Assembly (NCBI GenBank): GCA_030038765.1 | Contig: JASHRA010000131.1 | Location: forward strand, 1-12,766 | Source: Candidatus Dormiibacterota bacterium | Lineage (GTDB): Bacteria; Chloroflexota; Dormibacteria; Aeolococcales; Bog-877 | DNA length: 12,766 nucleotides | Direction of reading: 5' to 3' | Shown: piece after piece, positions 1 through 6,915 of the stretch | Numbering within the stretch: position 1 is the first letter of the stretch | Layout of the letters: each line of letters opens with the position of its first letter | Notes under the pieces: generated by a model | Seen by the model: the letters and a program-made list of their open reading frames with translations, nothing else | Database searches by the model: none | Told to the model about the DNA's origin: nothing | Translations under genes and position numbers: made by a program

Positions 1-821
1 ATGCTCCAGTGGCCCGAGTTGTGGACCCGGGGCGCGATCTCGTTGGCCATCAGGTGCCCCTCCACCTGGAACAGCTCCAGCGCCAGCAGCCCGACGTAGC
101 CGAGCCGCTCCAGGAGCCGCTCGGCGAGGCCCTCGGCCTCGGCCTGGAGCGCCTCCCCGAGCCCGGGCGCCGGGGCCAGGGTGAGCCGGAGCACGCCCTG
201 GCGATGGTGGTTCTCCACCAGCGGGTAGGCCGCCACCTCCCCGGTGCGGGAGCGCAGCGCCAGCAGCGAGAGCTCGCGCTCGAAGGGGACCTCCCGCTCC
301 AGGATCGAGGGCACCGCCCCCACCGCCGCGAAGGCGCCCTCCAGCGCCTCGGGCCCGGGGATGGCGGCCTGGCCGTGGCCGTCGTAGCCGAGGCGCCGGG
401 ACTTGAGCCGGCAGGGGAAGCCCAGCTCCCGGGCCGCCGGGCCCAGCTCGGCCTCCCGCTCCAGGGCCCGGTACTGGGCGCTGGGGATGCCGCAGGCGCC
501 GAAGAGCTTCTTCTCCGAGAGCCGGTCCTGGGCGGCGGCCAGCGCCTCGGGCGGCGGGAAGACGGGGCAGCGGGCCTCCAGCCGGCGCGCCGAGGAGTCG
601 GGCACGGACTCGAACTCGAAGGTCACGAGGTCGGAGTCGCGGGCCAGGCGCTCCAGCATCCGGGGGTCGTCGTAGGCCCCCACCAGCTGCCGCCCGAGCT
701 GCCCGGCGCTGGCGTCCGGGGCCGGCTCCAGGAAGTTGAAACTCAGCCCCAGCGGGTAGCCGGCCAGGGCCAGCATGCGGCCCAGCTGGCCGCCTCCGAG
801 GCAGCCCACCCGGGTCCCCAA
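1..821 (-). CDS. purK: N5-carboxyaminoimidazole ribonucleotide synthase PurK (3' end outside window)
   Basis: ATP-grasp enzyme of de novo purine synthesis. It carboxylates AIR with ATP and bicarbonate to give N5-CAIR, which PurE then rearranges. The 273 residues visible include the family's N-terminal signature (V-G-C-L-G-G-G-Q-L-G-R-M-L, residues 5-17), QDRLSEKKLF at about 98-107, the ATP-grasp lysine in LKSRRLGYDGHGQ at about 139-151, and close to the window edge the C-domain signature NEIAPRVHNSGHW. PurK is usually 350-390 aa, so roughly the last 80-110 residues are missing because the window ends. I chose the TTG start at 821-819 because an AGGAGG ribosome-binding site (832-827) sits five bases upstream. 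A GTG at 809 is the alternative. The TTG follows the purE stop codon with no gap and in the same frame. Certain as to family. Confidence 0.96.
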   Translation of the reverse strand, partial: MGTRVGCLGGGQLGRMLALAGYPLGLSFNFLEPAPDASAGQLGRQLVGAYDDPRMLERLARDSDLVTFEFESVPDSSARRLEARCPVFPPPEALAAAQDRLSEKKLFGACGIPSAQYRALEREAELGPAARELGFPCRLKSRRLGYDGHGQAAIPGPEALEGAFAAVGAVPSILEREVPFERELSLLALRSRTGEVAAYPLVENHHRQGVLRLTLAPAPGLGEALQAEAEGLAERLLERLGYVGLLALELFQVEGHLMANEIAPRVHNSGHWS

Positions 822-1322
822 TCAGCCCTCCTCGGGGTCGGGTCGGTCCAGGACCGCCTGGGTCTGCCGCCGGCGGTGTTCCAGCAGGCGCTGGCGCAGC
901 CCGGCGTCCTGGAGGGCCAGCACCGCCGCCGCCAGCAGGCCGGCGTTGGTCGCGCCCGCGGGGCCGATGGCGAGCGTGCCGACCGGCACCCCGGCCGGCA
1001 TCTGGGCGATCGAGAGCAGGGAGTCGACGCCGTGGAGCGCGCGCGACTCGACGGGCACGCCCAGCACCGGCAGGTGGGTCTTGGCGGCCAGCATCCCGGG
1101 CAGGTGGGCGGCGCCCCCGGCGCCCGCCACCAGCACCCGCAGGCCCCGGGACTCGGCCGCGGCCGCGTACTCGAAGAGGAGGTCGGGGGTGCGGTGGGCG
1201 GAGACCACGCGCCGCTCGTAGGGCACCCCCAGCTGCTCCAGCACCTCGGCCGCCGCCCGCATCGTCTCCCAGTCCGAGCGCGAGCCCATCACCAGCCCCA
1301 CCAGGGGCGAGGGCTGGGTCAC
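822..1322 (-). CDS. purE: N5-carboxyaminoimidazole ribonucleotide mutase PurE (class I)
   Basis: Converts N5-CAIR to CAIR, the step after PurK in purine synthesis; cytosolic, an octamer in known members. The 166-aa length is typical of class I PurE. Visible motifs are GSRSDW (13-18), SAHRTP (41-46) with the catalytic histidine at 43, AGAGGAAHLPGM (66-77) and QMPAGVPV (107-114), followed by LAIGPAGATNAGLLA. The presence of purK next door supports the class I mutase rather than the class II AIR carboxylase. The start is GTG at 1322-1320, giving MTQPSPLVGLVMGS. No strong ribosome-binding site is seen before it. It lies 35 bases after the phosphatidyltransferase gene, so it is probably in the same transcript, although purine synthesis has no direct link to the lipid genes upstream. 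Family assignment is secure. Confidence 0.97.
   Translation of the reverse strand: MTQPSPLVGLVMGSRSDWETMRAAAEVLEQLGVPYERRVVSAHRTPDLLFEYAAAAESRGLRVLVAGAGGAAHLPGMLAAKTHLPVLGVPVESRALHGVDSLLSIAQMPAGVPVGTLAIGPAGATNAGLLAAAVLALQDAGLRQRLLEHRRRQTQAVLDRPDPEEG
827..832 (-). promoter_or_regulatory. Shine-Dalgarno site of purK, inside the purE 3' end
   Basis: On the minus strand AGGAGG lies within the last codons of purE (Glu-Glu-Gly), five bases before the TTG at 821. It decides the purK start in favour of TTG over the GTG at 809, which would be about 17 bases away. It also suggests re-initiation by ribosomes that have just ended purE. Confidence 0.7.
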
Positions 1323-1357
1323 CTTGGCCGGCTGGGGCTGGGCATCACCAGGCGAGG

Positions 1358-2029
1358 TTAGCTGGCGGCCGCGGGCCGGTGCGGCTCCGCCGCCGGGCGG
1401 GGCGCCCCCCCGTCCCCGCCCTCGACGGCGCCCTCGCCGGAGCCGGGCTGGGAGCGGTGCTGGCTCCAGACCAGGTAGATGCGCTGCACGGCGGTGAGGT
1501 TGGTGGCGACGGCCAGGACCCAGACGGCGATGGTGAGCTGGCCCAGGCAGAGCCCCAGCACCGTGACCACGATCCGCTCCGGACGGGCGAACCAGCCCCC
1601 GTCGCAGGTGAAGCCGAGGGACTGGGCCCGGGCCCTCACGTAGCTCACCAGCAGGGAGCCGAGCAGCGAGGCCACCACCAGGAAGACCTGGGGGTCCTGG
1701 TGGAGCCGGATCAGGAAGAGGTAGAGCATGCCGATGTAGATGGCCCCCTCGCCGTAGCGGTCGGCGGTGCTGTCGAGGAAGGCCCCGTACTTCTGGACCC
1801 GGCCCGAGACCCGGGCCACGGCGCCGTCCAGGATGTCCATGGAGCCGGCCAGGAGCAGTACCAGCCCGGCCGGCAGCAGCAGGTCGAGCGCGACCAGCAC
1901 GGCGGCGGCCACGGTGAGGGCGAGGCCGATCATGGTGATGGTGTTGGGGCTGAGCCGGGCCAGCCGGGCGGCGGCGGCGAGGCGCTGGGCCCCGGATCTA
2001 ACGGAGGCCTGCAGCAGTCTGCTGAACAA
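1358..2029 (-). CDS. pgsA: CDP-alcohol phosphatidyltransferase, probable phosphatidylinositol-phosphate synthase
   Basis: Integral membrane enzyme that would transfer a phosphatidyl group from CDP-diacylglycerol to an alcohol phosphate. The full family signature is present: D65, D68-G69, A72-R73, eight residues, G82, D86 and D90, which bind metal and the CDP group. Several hydrophobic segments follow (about 31-63, 95-110, 115-130, 150-178). The 223 aa include a Pro/Gly-rich polar tail (about 190-223). Inositol-3-phosphate as acceptor is inferred from ino1 and a PimA-like gene in the same operon. Glycerol-3-phosphate (PgsA proper) is the main alternative. The TTG start at 2029-2027 gives MFSRLLQASV, which resembles the N-terminus of actinobacterial PgsA1 and makes a 32-base overlap with the gene before it. 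A stop lies in frame nine bases upstream of the TTG, so no earlier start is possible. Confidence 0.88.
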   Translation of the reverse strand: MFSRLLQASVRSGAQRLAAAARLARLSPNTITMIGLALTVAAAVLVALDLLLPAGLVLLLAGSMDILDGAVARVSGRVQKYGAFLDSTADRYGEGAIYIGMLYLFLIRLHQDPQVFLVVASLLGSLLVSYVRARAQSLGFTCDGGWFARPERIVVTVLGLCLGQLTIAVWVLAVATNLTAVQRIYLVWSQHRSQPGSGEGAVEGGDGGAPRPAAEPHRPAAAS

Positions 2030-3167
2030 GGGGGGTCACCTCAGAGCGGGACCGCGCCCGGAGCGCGGCCTCGTAGACGGAAACAACGCGGTCGGCGATG
2101 AGGGGCCAGGCGTAGGCCTCGGCGGCGCTCCGGCCCCGCTGGCCCATCTCCCGGCGCAGCTCGGGATGGTCGAGGAGCCGGGCCAGCGCGGCTGCCATCT
2201 GGGCCTCGTCGCCGGGCGGCACCAGCAGCCCCTGGCGGCCGTCCGAGAGCACCTGGCGGAAGCCGTCGATGGCCGTCGCCACCACCGGCCGGCCGCAGGC
2301 CATGGCCTCCAGCAGGATGACGCCGAAGGACTCCTTGCCGGTGTTGGGGGCGCAGTAGATGTCGGCGGCGGTGAAGTGGCTCGCCTTCTCCGCCTCGGGG
2401 ACGAAGCCGAGGAAGCGCACGTCCGGGATCCCCTCCTCCTCGACGCGGCGCTCGTAGCCGCGCCGGAGGGGGCCGTCGCCGGCCACCAGGAGCTGGCAGT
2501 CGGCGCGCACCTGGCGCAGCAGCTGGTAGGCGTCGAGCAGCGTGTCCAGCCCCTTGCGCTCCTCCAGCCGGCCCAGGAAGAGGATGGTCGCGCGCTGCCC
2601 CTGGGCCAGCCCCGGGGCGGGCGCCACCCCGGGGTTGAAGCCGCGGCTGTCGACGCCGTTGGGGATCACCGCGTAGTCCGCCGGAAAGTAGCGGGAGACG
2701 AAGGCCTTGGCCGGCTCGGAGACCGCGATCTGGGCCTCCAGGCGGCGGAAGAGGCGCTTCAGCAGGGGCCGGCCGTAGTAGTAGCCGAGGTTCTGCCGGG
2801 CGTAGGCGTGGAAGGTGCCGACGTTGACCCCGCCGGAGTTGAGCCGCAGCACCGTCACCGGCAGCGCCGGCATCAGCGGCTCGTGGAGGTGGACCACGTC
2901 GAAGCGCTCCCGGTCGAGCAGGGAGCGGATCTTGTGGGAAAGGTGGAAGGAGAGCGAGATCCGGGCCACCGAGCCGTTGGCCGGGACCGGGATGGGCCGG
3001 CCCAGGGAGTAGAGGCCGTCCATGTGCTCCTCCCGGGCGCCGGCGGTGGGCGCCAGGACCGAGACCTGGAGGCCGCGCCCGCGCAGCTCCTCGGCCAGGT
3101 GGCGGACGTGGTCGCCGACGCCGCCCGGCTTGCGGTAGTCGTAGGGCGAGACGAGGGCGACCTTCAT
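1998..3167 (-). CDS. pimA: PimA-like GT4 glycosyltransferase (probable phosphatidylinositol alpha-mannosyltransferase)
   Basis: GT-B fold glycosyltransferase of family GT4, 389 aa, acting at the inner membrane face. PimA adds the first mannose from GDP-mannose to phosphatidylinositol. The N-terminus MKVALVSPYDYRKPGGVGDHV matches PimA in layout, with the glycine loop at 15-18. GTFHAYA carries a histidine at 120 where PimA has its key His118. FLGRLEERKG (R200, K205) and the E-x7-E motif (E279, E287 in ESFGVILLEAMACG) form the nucleotide-sugar site. The ATG at 3167 overlaps the previous gene's TGA by ATGA, which I prefer to an in-frame start 30 codons upstream because those codons add an arginine/proline-rich stretch unlike the family. 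It lies between an acyltransferase and the phosphatidyltransferase, as pimA neighbours patA and pgsA1 in mycobacteria. The sugar donor and acceptor are inferred. GT4 members differ in substrate. Confidence 0.85.
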   Translation of the reverse strand: MKVALVSPYDYRKPGGVGDHVRHLAEELRGRGLQVSVLAPTAGAREEHMDGLYSLGRPIPVPANGSVARISLSFHLSHKIRSLLDRERFDVVHLHEPLMPALPVTVLRLNSGGVNVGTFHAYARQNLGYYYGRPLLKRLFRRLEAQIAVSEPAKAFVSRYFPADYAVIPNGVDSRGFNPGVAPAPGLAQGQRATILFLGRLEERKGLDTLLDAYQLLRQVRADCQLLVAGDGPLRRGYERRVEEEGIPDVRFLGFVPEAEKASHFTAADIYCAPNTGKESFGVILLEAMACGRPVVATAIDGFRQVLSDGRQGLLVPPGDEAQMAAALARLLDHPELRREMGQRGRSAAEAYAWPLIADRVVSVYEAALRARSRSEVTPLVQQTAAGLR

Positions 3168-4243
3168 GGCGCCGCGATCCCGGTCAGGGCCTCGCCCACG
3201 GGCGGGGGCTCGAGGTCGGCCATGGGCTCGCCGAAGAGGGGGTTGAGCACGTGCCACTGGTCGGCGTGCTCCCTCAGCTCCGGCTCCAGCACCCGCAGCA
3301 GCTGGCGGGCGCCGCGGCGGAGGTCCTGCTGGGGGTCGTCCCCGAGCCGGATCTGGATCGGGGCGAAGGCGCGGGCCAGGTAGGTGTCGTCGGGCCGGCG
3401 CAGGAGGCAGACGGGCAGGATGGCGGCGCCGGTCCGGGCCGCGATCTCGACCGCGCCCATGGGGATGGAGGCGCGCCGGCCGCAGAAGGGGAGCGGCTGC
3501 CCGGTGCCGAGCAGGTCCCGGTCGATGGCGATCACGACCGCGCCCCCGGAGCCGAGCAGGCGGTAGATCTGGCGCACGGCGGCGGCGCCGGAGCGGCGCA
3601 CCGCCTCCTGGTCGCCCCGGCGCACCGCCTCCACGTTGAGCGGGATCACCTGGCAGCCGACCTTGGAGCGGGTCCGGACCAGCCAGTCGAAGCAGCGCAG
3701 GGGACGGACCTGCTCGGCCAGCAGGGCCAGGCCCCGGTCGGTGAACGTGAACTGGTCGCGGAGGGCGGCGATGGCCGCCTCCCAGGAGCCCAGGTGGAGG
3801 CTCACGATGATCACCCCCTGGCCCCGGCGGCGCGCCTCCTGCAGGTAGTCGGCGTCCTCCAGGGTGAGCAGCCGGCGCCAGTCCTCGAGCGGGCGGTGGG
3901 CCATCTGGAGCACGTCGATCCAGGCCTTGAGGAAGTTGCGCACGTTGCGCCGCAGCAGGCGCCGCATGGCGCGCCGGTCGAGGTCCGGGCGGACCACCTC
4001 GAGGTTGGAGCGGAGGCCGCGCCAGTGGCCCGGCCAGGCCAGCGTCAGGGCCGCCGCCAGCGGCCCCGCCAGGCGATAGGCGGTGCGCCGGTCCACGGTG
4101 CGCAGGCTGAGCTCCGCCAGCCGCAGGCCGAGGTAGGGGAGGACCGGGTCGGGCTCGCTGGGGCGGACCCGGCCGAGCCGGCGCCCCAGCCGGGGCAGGG
4201 GCCGGGAGCCGAGGTACTGGGCGCCGGGCAGGGCCAGCCTCAC
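3164..4243 (-). CDS. LpxL/PatA-type acyltransferase, second of a tandem pair
   Basis: Member of the lysophospholipid/lipid A acyltransferase family (LpxL-PatA type), 359 aa, expected on the inner membrane face and using acyl-CoA or acyl-ACP. The catalytic H-x4-E motif is HLGSWE (H150, E155), preceded by GVIIVSL. IDRDLLGTGQPLPFCGRR and PMGAVEIAARTGAAILPV form the second conserved region. The C-terminal DQWHVLNPLF is the usual end block. The GTG at 4243-4241 overlaps the stop of the upstream paralogue by GTGA and is chosen over an in-frame start 15 codons earlier. It ends in an ATGA overlap with the pimA-like gene. The context suggests acylation of a phosphatidylinositol mannoside, like mycobacterial PatA, but which of the two paralogues is the PatA equivalent cannot be told. 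The acid residue is Glu here and Asp in its neighbour. Confidence 0.85.
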   Translation of the reverse strand: MRLALPGAQYLGSRPLPRLGRRLGRVRPSEPDPVLPYLGLRLAELSLRTVDRRTAYRLAGPLAAALTLAWPGHWRGLRSNLEVVRPDLDRRAMRRLLRRNVRNFLKAWIDVLQMAHRPLEDWRRLLTLEDADYLQEARRRGQGVIIVSLHLGSWEAAIAALRDQFTFTDRGLALLAEQVRPLRCFDWLVRTRSKVGCQVIPLNVEAVRRGDQEAVRRSGAAAVRQIYRLLGSGGAVVIAIDRDLLGTGQPLPFCGRRASIPMGAVEIAARTGAAILPVCLLRRPDDTYLARAFAPIQIRLGDDPQQDLRRGARQLLRVLEPELREHADQWHVLNPLFGEPMADLEPPPVGEALTGIAAP

Positions 4244-5196
4244 CGCGCTCCCGCCCCCTCCCGGGTCAGGTTGTGGAAGGCGAACCACTGGGTGGGCTCG
4301 GCCCAGATCATCTCCTCGAAGCAGCTGGCGATCGCCTGGGTCAGCTCGGCGACCGCCTCACCGGCGCCCCCCGGCGGCTGGGGCAGGGGGTCCAGGAGCC
4401 GGGACTCGTGGCCGCCCCTGGGCCGGCGGCGCATGTAGCCGGGGATCAGGGGGGCCCCGGTCTTGAGCGAGAGCGTGGCCGGCCCGGCGGGCAGGAAGAC
4501 GCGCCTGCCGAGGAAGCGGACCGGCACCCCGGAGCCGCCCTTGTCGATGTCGCAGGCGAGCAGCAGGACCTCGTTGCGGCGGAGCGCCCGGAGCGCCTCC
4601 CGGGCGCTCCCCGGCCCCACCGGGATGACGCCCACGCCGAGCCGCTCCCGGCTGCCCCGGATGAGCCGGTCCACGGCCGGGGGCCCGAAGGGGTCGGTGA
4701 TGGCGTGCACGGGCCGGCCCACGGTGGCGATGGCGGCCGCGCCCAGGTCCCAGTTGCCGAGGTGCGGGGTCACCACGATGGCGCCCCGGCCCGCCGCCAG
4801 GGCCCGCTCCAGGGGGCCCAGGGTGATCCCCTGGGGGGCCGCGCGGAGCTCCCCCAGCAGCTTCTCCAGGACCAGGAAGTCGAGCAGGGTGCGGGCGTAG
4901 TTGCGGAACGCGCCCCGGGCCAGGTCCTTGCCCCGGGCCCGGTCGCCCCCGGCCAGCGACGAGTAGTTGTCCCGGGCCCGGCGGGCGTGACCGGGCAGCA
5001 GCGCGTAGGCGGCGGTGCCGCCGATGTCGGCCAGGCGGTAGCGGAGCCAGCCCGGCATGGGTGCGGTGAGGCGTCCCGCCAGGCGCAGGCCCAGGGCCTG
5101 GGCCTCGCCCCGGGCCAGCCAGCCGGCCGGGGCGGGGGCCGGCCCCGACTCCAGGCCGGCGACCACCGGCTCGGCCCCGCTCAGGCTGCTCACCAT
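4240..5196 (-). CDS. LpxL/PatA-type acyltransferase, first of a tandem pair
   Basis: 318-aa member of the same acyltransferase family as the next gene. H-x4-D appears as HLGNWD (H145, D150), which matches the His-x4-Asp of mycobacterial PatA. Further family blocks are CDIDKGGSGVPVRFLGRRVFLPAGPATLSLKTGAPLIPGY and the terminal PTQWFAFHN. Residues 1-30 form a Gly/Ala/Pro-rich extension of unclear use. The ATG at 5196 is preceded by GGGAG at suitable spacing and lies 49 bases after ino1. PatA puts an acyl chain on the 6-position of the first mannose of PIM1/PIM2. The operon context makes that the best guess for one of the pair. The two copies differ in length and in the motif's acid residue, so they have probably diverged in substrate position. 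An acyltransferase for another glycolipid remains possible. Confidence 0.85.
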   Translation of the reverse strand: MVSSLSGAEPVVAGLESGPAPAPAGWLARGEAQALGLRLAGRLTAPMPGWLRYRLADIGGTAAYALLPGHARRARDNYSSLAGGDRARGKDLARGAFRNYARTLLDFLVLEKLLGELRAAPQGITLGPLERALAAGRGAIVVTPHLGNWDLGAAAIATVGRPVHAITDPFGPPAVDRLIRGSRERLGVGVIPVGPGSAREALRALRRNEVLLLACDIDKGGSGVPVRFLGRRVFLPAGPATLSLKTGAPLIPGYMRRRPRGGHESRLLDPLPQPPGGAGEAVAELTQAIASCFEEMIWAEPTQWFAFHNLTREGAGAR

Positions 5197-5245
5197 CTCC
5201 AGCTCCCGACCGCCCTCGGGCTCGGCCCTCGGGGCTCGACCGCCC

Positions 5246-6433
5246 CTAGGACTCGCTCCCGACCGCCGCCGGCCCCGGGCTGGGGCTGGCGACGGGGGCG
5301 TCCGCCGGCTGGGGACGCGCCGGCGGGGTCTCCTCGGGGTCGCTGATGCAGGCGGCCCCGACCCGGCCCGCGATGAAGGCCTCGGTCAGCTCCTGGGCAC
5401 GCTCGTCGGTGACCTGGAAGGGCGGCGACTTCATGAAGTAGGAGGCGGGTCCCTCCAGGGCGCCGCCCAGGCCCCGGTCCAGGCCCAGCTTGCAGCAGCG
5501 CACGGCGTCGATCACGATCCCGGCCGAGTTGGGGGAGTCGTGCACCTCGAGCTTGAGGTCGACGGTCAGGGGCACGTCGCCGAAGGCCCGTCCCTCCATC
5601 CGGATGTGGGCCCACTTGCGGTCCTTGAGCCAGGGCACGTAGTCGCTGGGGCCGATGTGGACGTCGTCGGCGCCCAGGGGCTCGCGCATCTGCGAGAGCA
5701 CCGAGTTCGTCTTGCTGATCTTCTTGCTCACCAGCCGCTCCCGCTCCAGCATGTTGAGGAAGTCGGTGTTGCCGCCGAAGTTCAGCTGGTAGGTGTGGTC
5801 GAGGTGGATCCCCCGCTCCTGGAAGAGGTGGGTCAGGACGCGGTGGATGATGGTCGAGCCGACCTGGGACTTGATGTCGTCGCCGATGATGGGCAGGCGC
5901 CGGGCCTCGAAGCGCTGGCGCCAGTACTCCTCCCGGGCGATGAAGACGGGCATGCAGTTGACCATGGCGCAGCCCGCCTCCAGGATCTGCTCGGCGTACC
6001 ACTTGGTGGCCATCTCCGAGCCCACGGGCAGGTAGTTGACGACCACGTCGGTGCCGGTGTCCTTGAGGATCTTGACGATGTCGGCGGTGGGGCCGGGGGC
6101 CTTCTCGATGATCTCGGAGAGGTACTTGCCCAGGCCGTCGTGGGTCATGCCCCGGTGGACCGGGACGCCGAGCTTGCCCACCTTGGCGAAGGTGACGGTG
6201 TTGTTGTGGCCGCGGTAGATGGCCTCGCCGAGGTCGTAGCCCACCTTCTCGCGGTCGATGTCGAAGGCGGCCGAGAACTCGACGTCGTGCACGTGGTAGC
6301 CGCCCAGGTCGACGTGCATCAGGCCGGGCACGAAGTCGCCCGGGCGGGCGTCCTTGTAGTACTCGACCCCCTGGACCAGGGAGGAGGCGCAGTTGCCCAC
6401 CCCGATGACGGCGACACGAACCTTGTTGCTCAT
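5246..6433 (-). CDS. ino1: Inositol-3-phosphate synthase (Ino1)
   Basis: NAD-dependent isomerase turning glucose-6-phosphate into 1D-myo-inositol 3-phosphate, the committed step to inositol lipids; cytosolic, normally a tetramer. 395 aa against about 365 in mycobacteria, the extra length being a Pro/Ala-rich tail from about residue 365. The Rossmann glycine motif is IGVGNCASSL (10-19). Other family blocks are GHNNTVTFAK, VNYLPVGSEMATKWYAEQ, GDDIKSQVGSTI, the GGNTDFLNM segment followed by SKKISKTNSV with catalytic-type lysines, and LKLEVHDSPNSAGIVIDAVRC. The ATG at 6433 overlaps the regulator's TGA by ATGA. A GGAGGT ribosome-binding site (6445-6440) sits six bases before it, stronger than others in this operon, as expected for the most abundantly needed enzyme. 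It is transcribed with the regulator and supplies the inositol phosphate used by the phosphatidyltransferase five genes on. Confidence 0.96.
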   Translation of the reverse strand: MSNKVRVAVIGVGNCASSLVQGVEYYKDARPGDFVPGLMHVDLGGYHVHDVEFSAAFDIDREKVGYDLGEAIYRGHNNTVTFAKVGKLGVPVHRGMTHDGLGKYLSEIIEKAPGPTADIVKILKDTGTDVVVNYLPVGSEMATKWYAEQILEAGCAMVNCMPVFIAREEYWRQRFEARRLPIIGDDIKSQVGSTIIHRVLTHLFQERGIHLDHTYQLNFGGNTDFLNMLERERLVSKKISKTNSVLSQMREPLGADDVHIGPSDYVPWLKDRKWAHIRMEGRAFGDVPLTVDLKLEVHDSPNSAGIVIDAVRCCKLGLDRGLGGALEGPASYFMKSPPFQVTDERAQELTEAFIAGRVGAACISDPEETPPARPQPADAPVASPSPGPAAVGSES

Positions 6434-6882
6434 CCACTGACCTCCGGGAGCGAACGCTCGCCCACCGGCTGGGAGAGCGACTGGCTGGCGTTTTCCGGGG
6501 CCGCCTCGGGCCCGGGCTGGGCCCCGTCGGCGACCGCTCCGACCCCGTCCAGGAGCCGGTCGAAGCGCTGGTGGCTGGCGGCGATGGATTCCCGGTCGAG
6601 GCGGCAGAGCACCTCCCGGCCCTCGCGCCGGGTGACCACGATCCCGGCCCGGCGCAGCAGGCGCAGGTGCCAGGACATGCGCGGCTGGCTGATCCCGAGC
6701 AGGAGGGCCACGTCCGAGACCCTCGCCTCCTTGACCTCGGCCAGCCGCTCCACGATCCGCAGCCGGGTGGGGTTGGCCAGGCCCTCGAAGTAGGCGGCCA
6801 GGTCGCCGCCGGCGACGGCGCTGAGGGCCAGGGGCAGCACCAGGCGATGGGGGGTCGGCTTGGACGGCGGGCGCGCGCTCAA
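6430..6882 (-). CDS. ArsR-family winged-helix transcriptional regulator
   Basis: 150-aa DNA-binding protein. Residues 30-50 (YFEGLANPTRLRIVERLAEV) are the typical ArsR dimer/helix-1 region. RVSDVALLLGISQPRMSWHLRLLRRAGIV (54-82) is the helix-turn-helix, and TRREGREVLCRL (84-95) the wing. The metal-binding ELCVC-type motif of ArsR/SmtB sensors is absent: the corresponding stretch reads EARVSD and the only cysteine is in the wing. A metal signal is therefore unlikely; a ligand, lipid precursor or protein cue is more plausible. The tail (about 115-150) is low-complexity. The TTG start at 6882-6880 has AAAGGG eight bases upstream; a GTG 14 codons on is an alternative. First gene of the inositol-lipid operon, ATGA-coupled to ino1, with a promoter and inverted repeat just upstream. 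Autorepression and control of ino1 are inferred. Confidence 0.88.
   Translation of the reverse strand: MSARPPSKPTPHRLVLPLALSAVAGGDLAAYFEGLANPTRLRIVERLAEVKEARVSDVALLLGISQPRMSWHLRLLRRAGIVVTRREGREVLCRLDRESIAASHQRFDRLLDGVGAVADGAQPGPEAAPENASQSLSQPVGERSLPEVSG
6440..6445 (-). promoter_or_regulatory. Strong Shine-Dalgarno site of ino1
   Basis: GGAGGT on the minus strand, a full match to the 16S anti-Shine-Dalgarno core, six bases before the ino1 ATG and inside the end of the ArsR-family gene. It fixes the ino1 start and implies independent initiation as well as coupling to the regulator. Confidence 0.75.
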
Positions 6883-6896
6883 ATAAAGAACCCTTT

Positions 6897-6914
6897 CATA
6901 AACACCACGTTATG
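6897..6914. promoter_or_regulatory. Inverted repeat over the expected start site, candidate ArsR-type operator
   Basis: CATAA, eight bases (ACACCACG), then TTATG: a perfect 5-bp inverted repeat in an AT-rich island, directly downstream of the -10 element and covering the predicted transcription start. A repressor bound here would block initiation or promoter escape. ArsR-family operators are usually imperfect AT-rich inverted repeats at promoters, so the position is right, but the arms are short and no second copy was seen to compare with. Confidence 0.4.
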
Positions 6915-6915
6915 C

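Noticed and set aside
9..1361. Plus-strand open frame of 450 codons, and similar long plus-strand frames at 1767-3383, 3251-4438, 4273-5346, 5057-6793 and 9780-11075
   Set aside because: They lie opposite genes with unmistakable protein motifs, and their translations are Gly/Pro/Ala/Arg/Gln-rich without domains. Long antisense frames are normal at this GC content.
5190..6437. Second long minus-strand frame overlapping ino1
   Set aside because: It runs one frame off the ino1 coding frame and its product is an arginine/proline-rich shadow; the ino1 frame carries all family motifs.
6879..6899. Six-codon frame MKGFFI overlapping the ArsR start as TTGA
   Set aside because: No ribosome-binding site, and its start would be about 11 bases from the predicted 5' end of the mRNA; too short to support.
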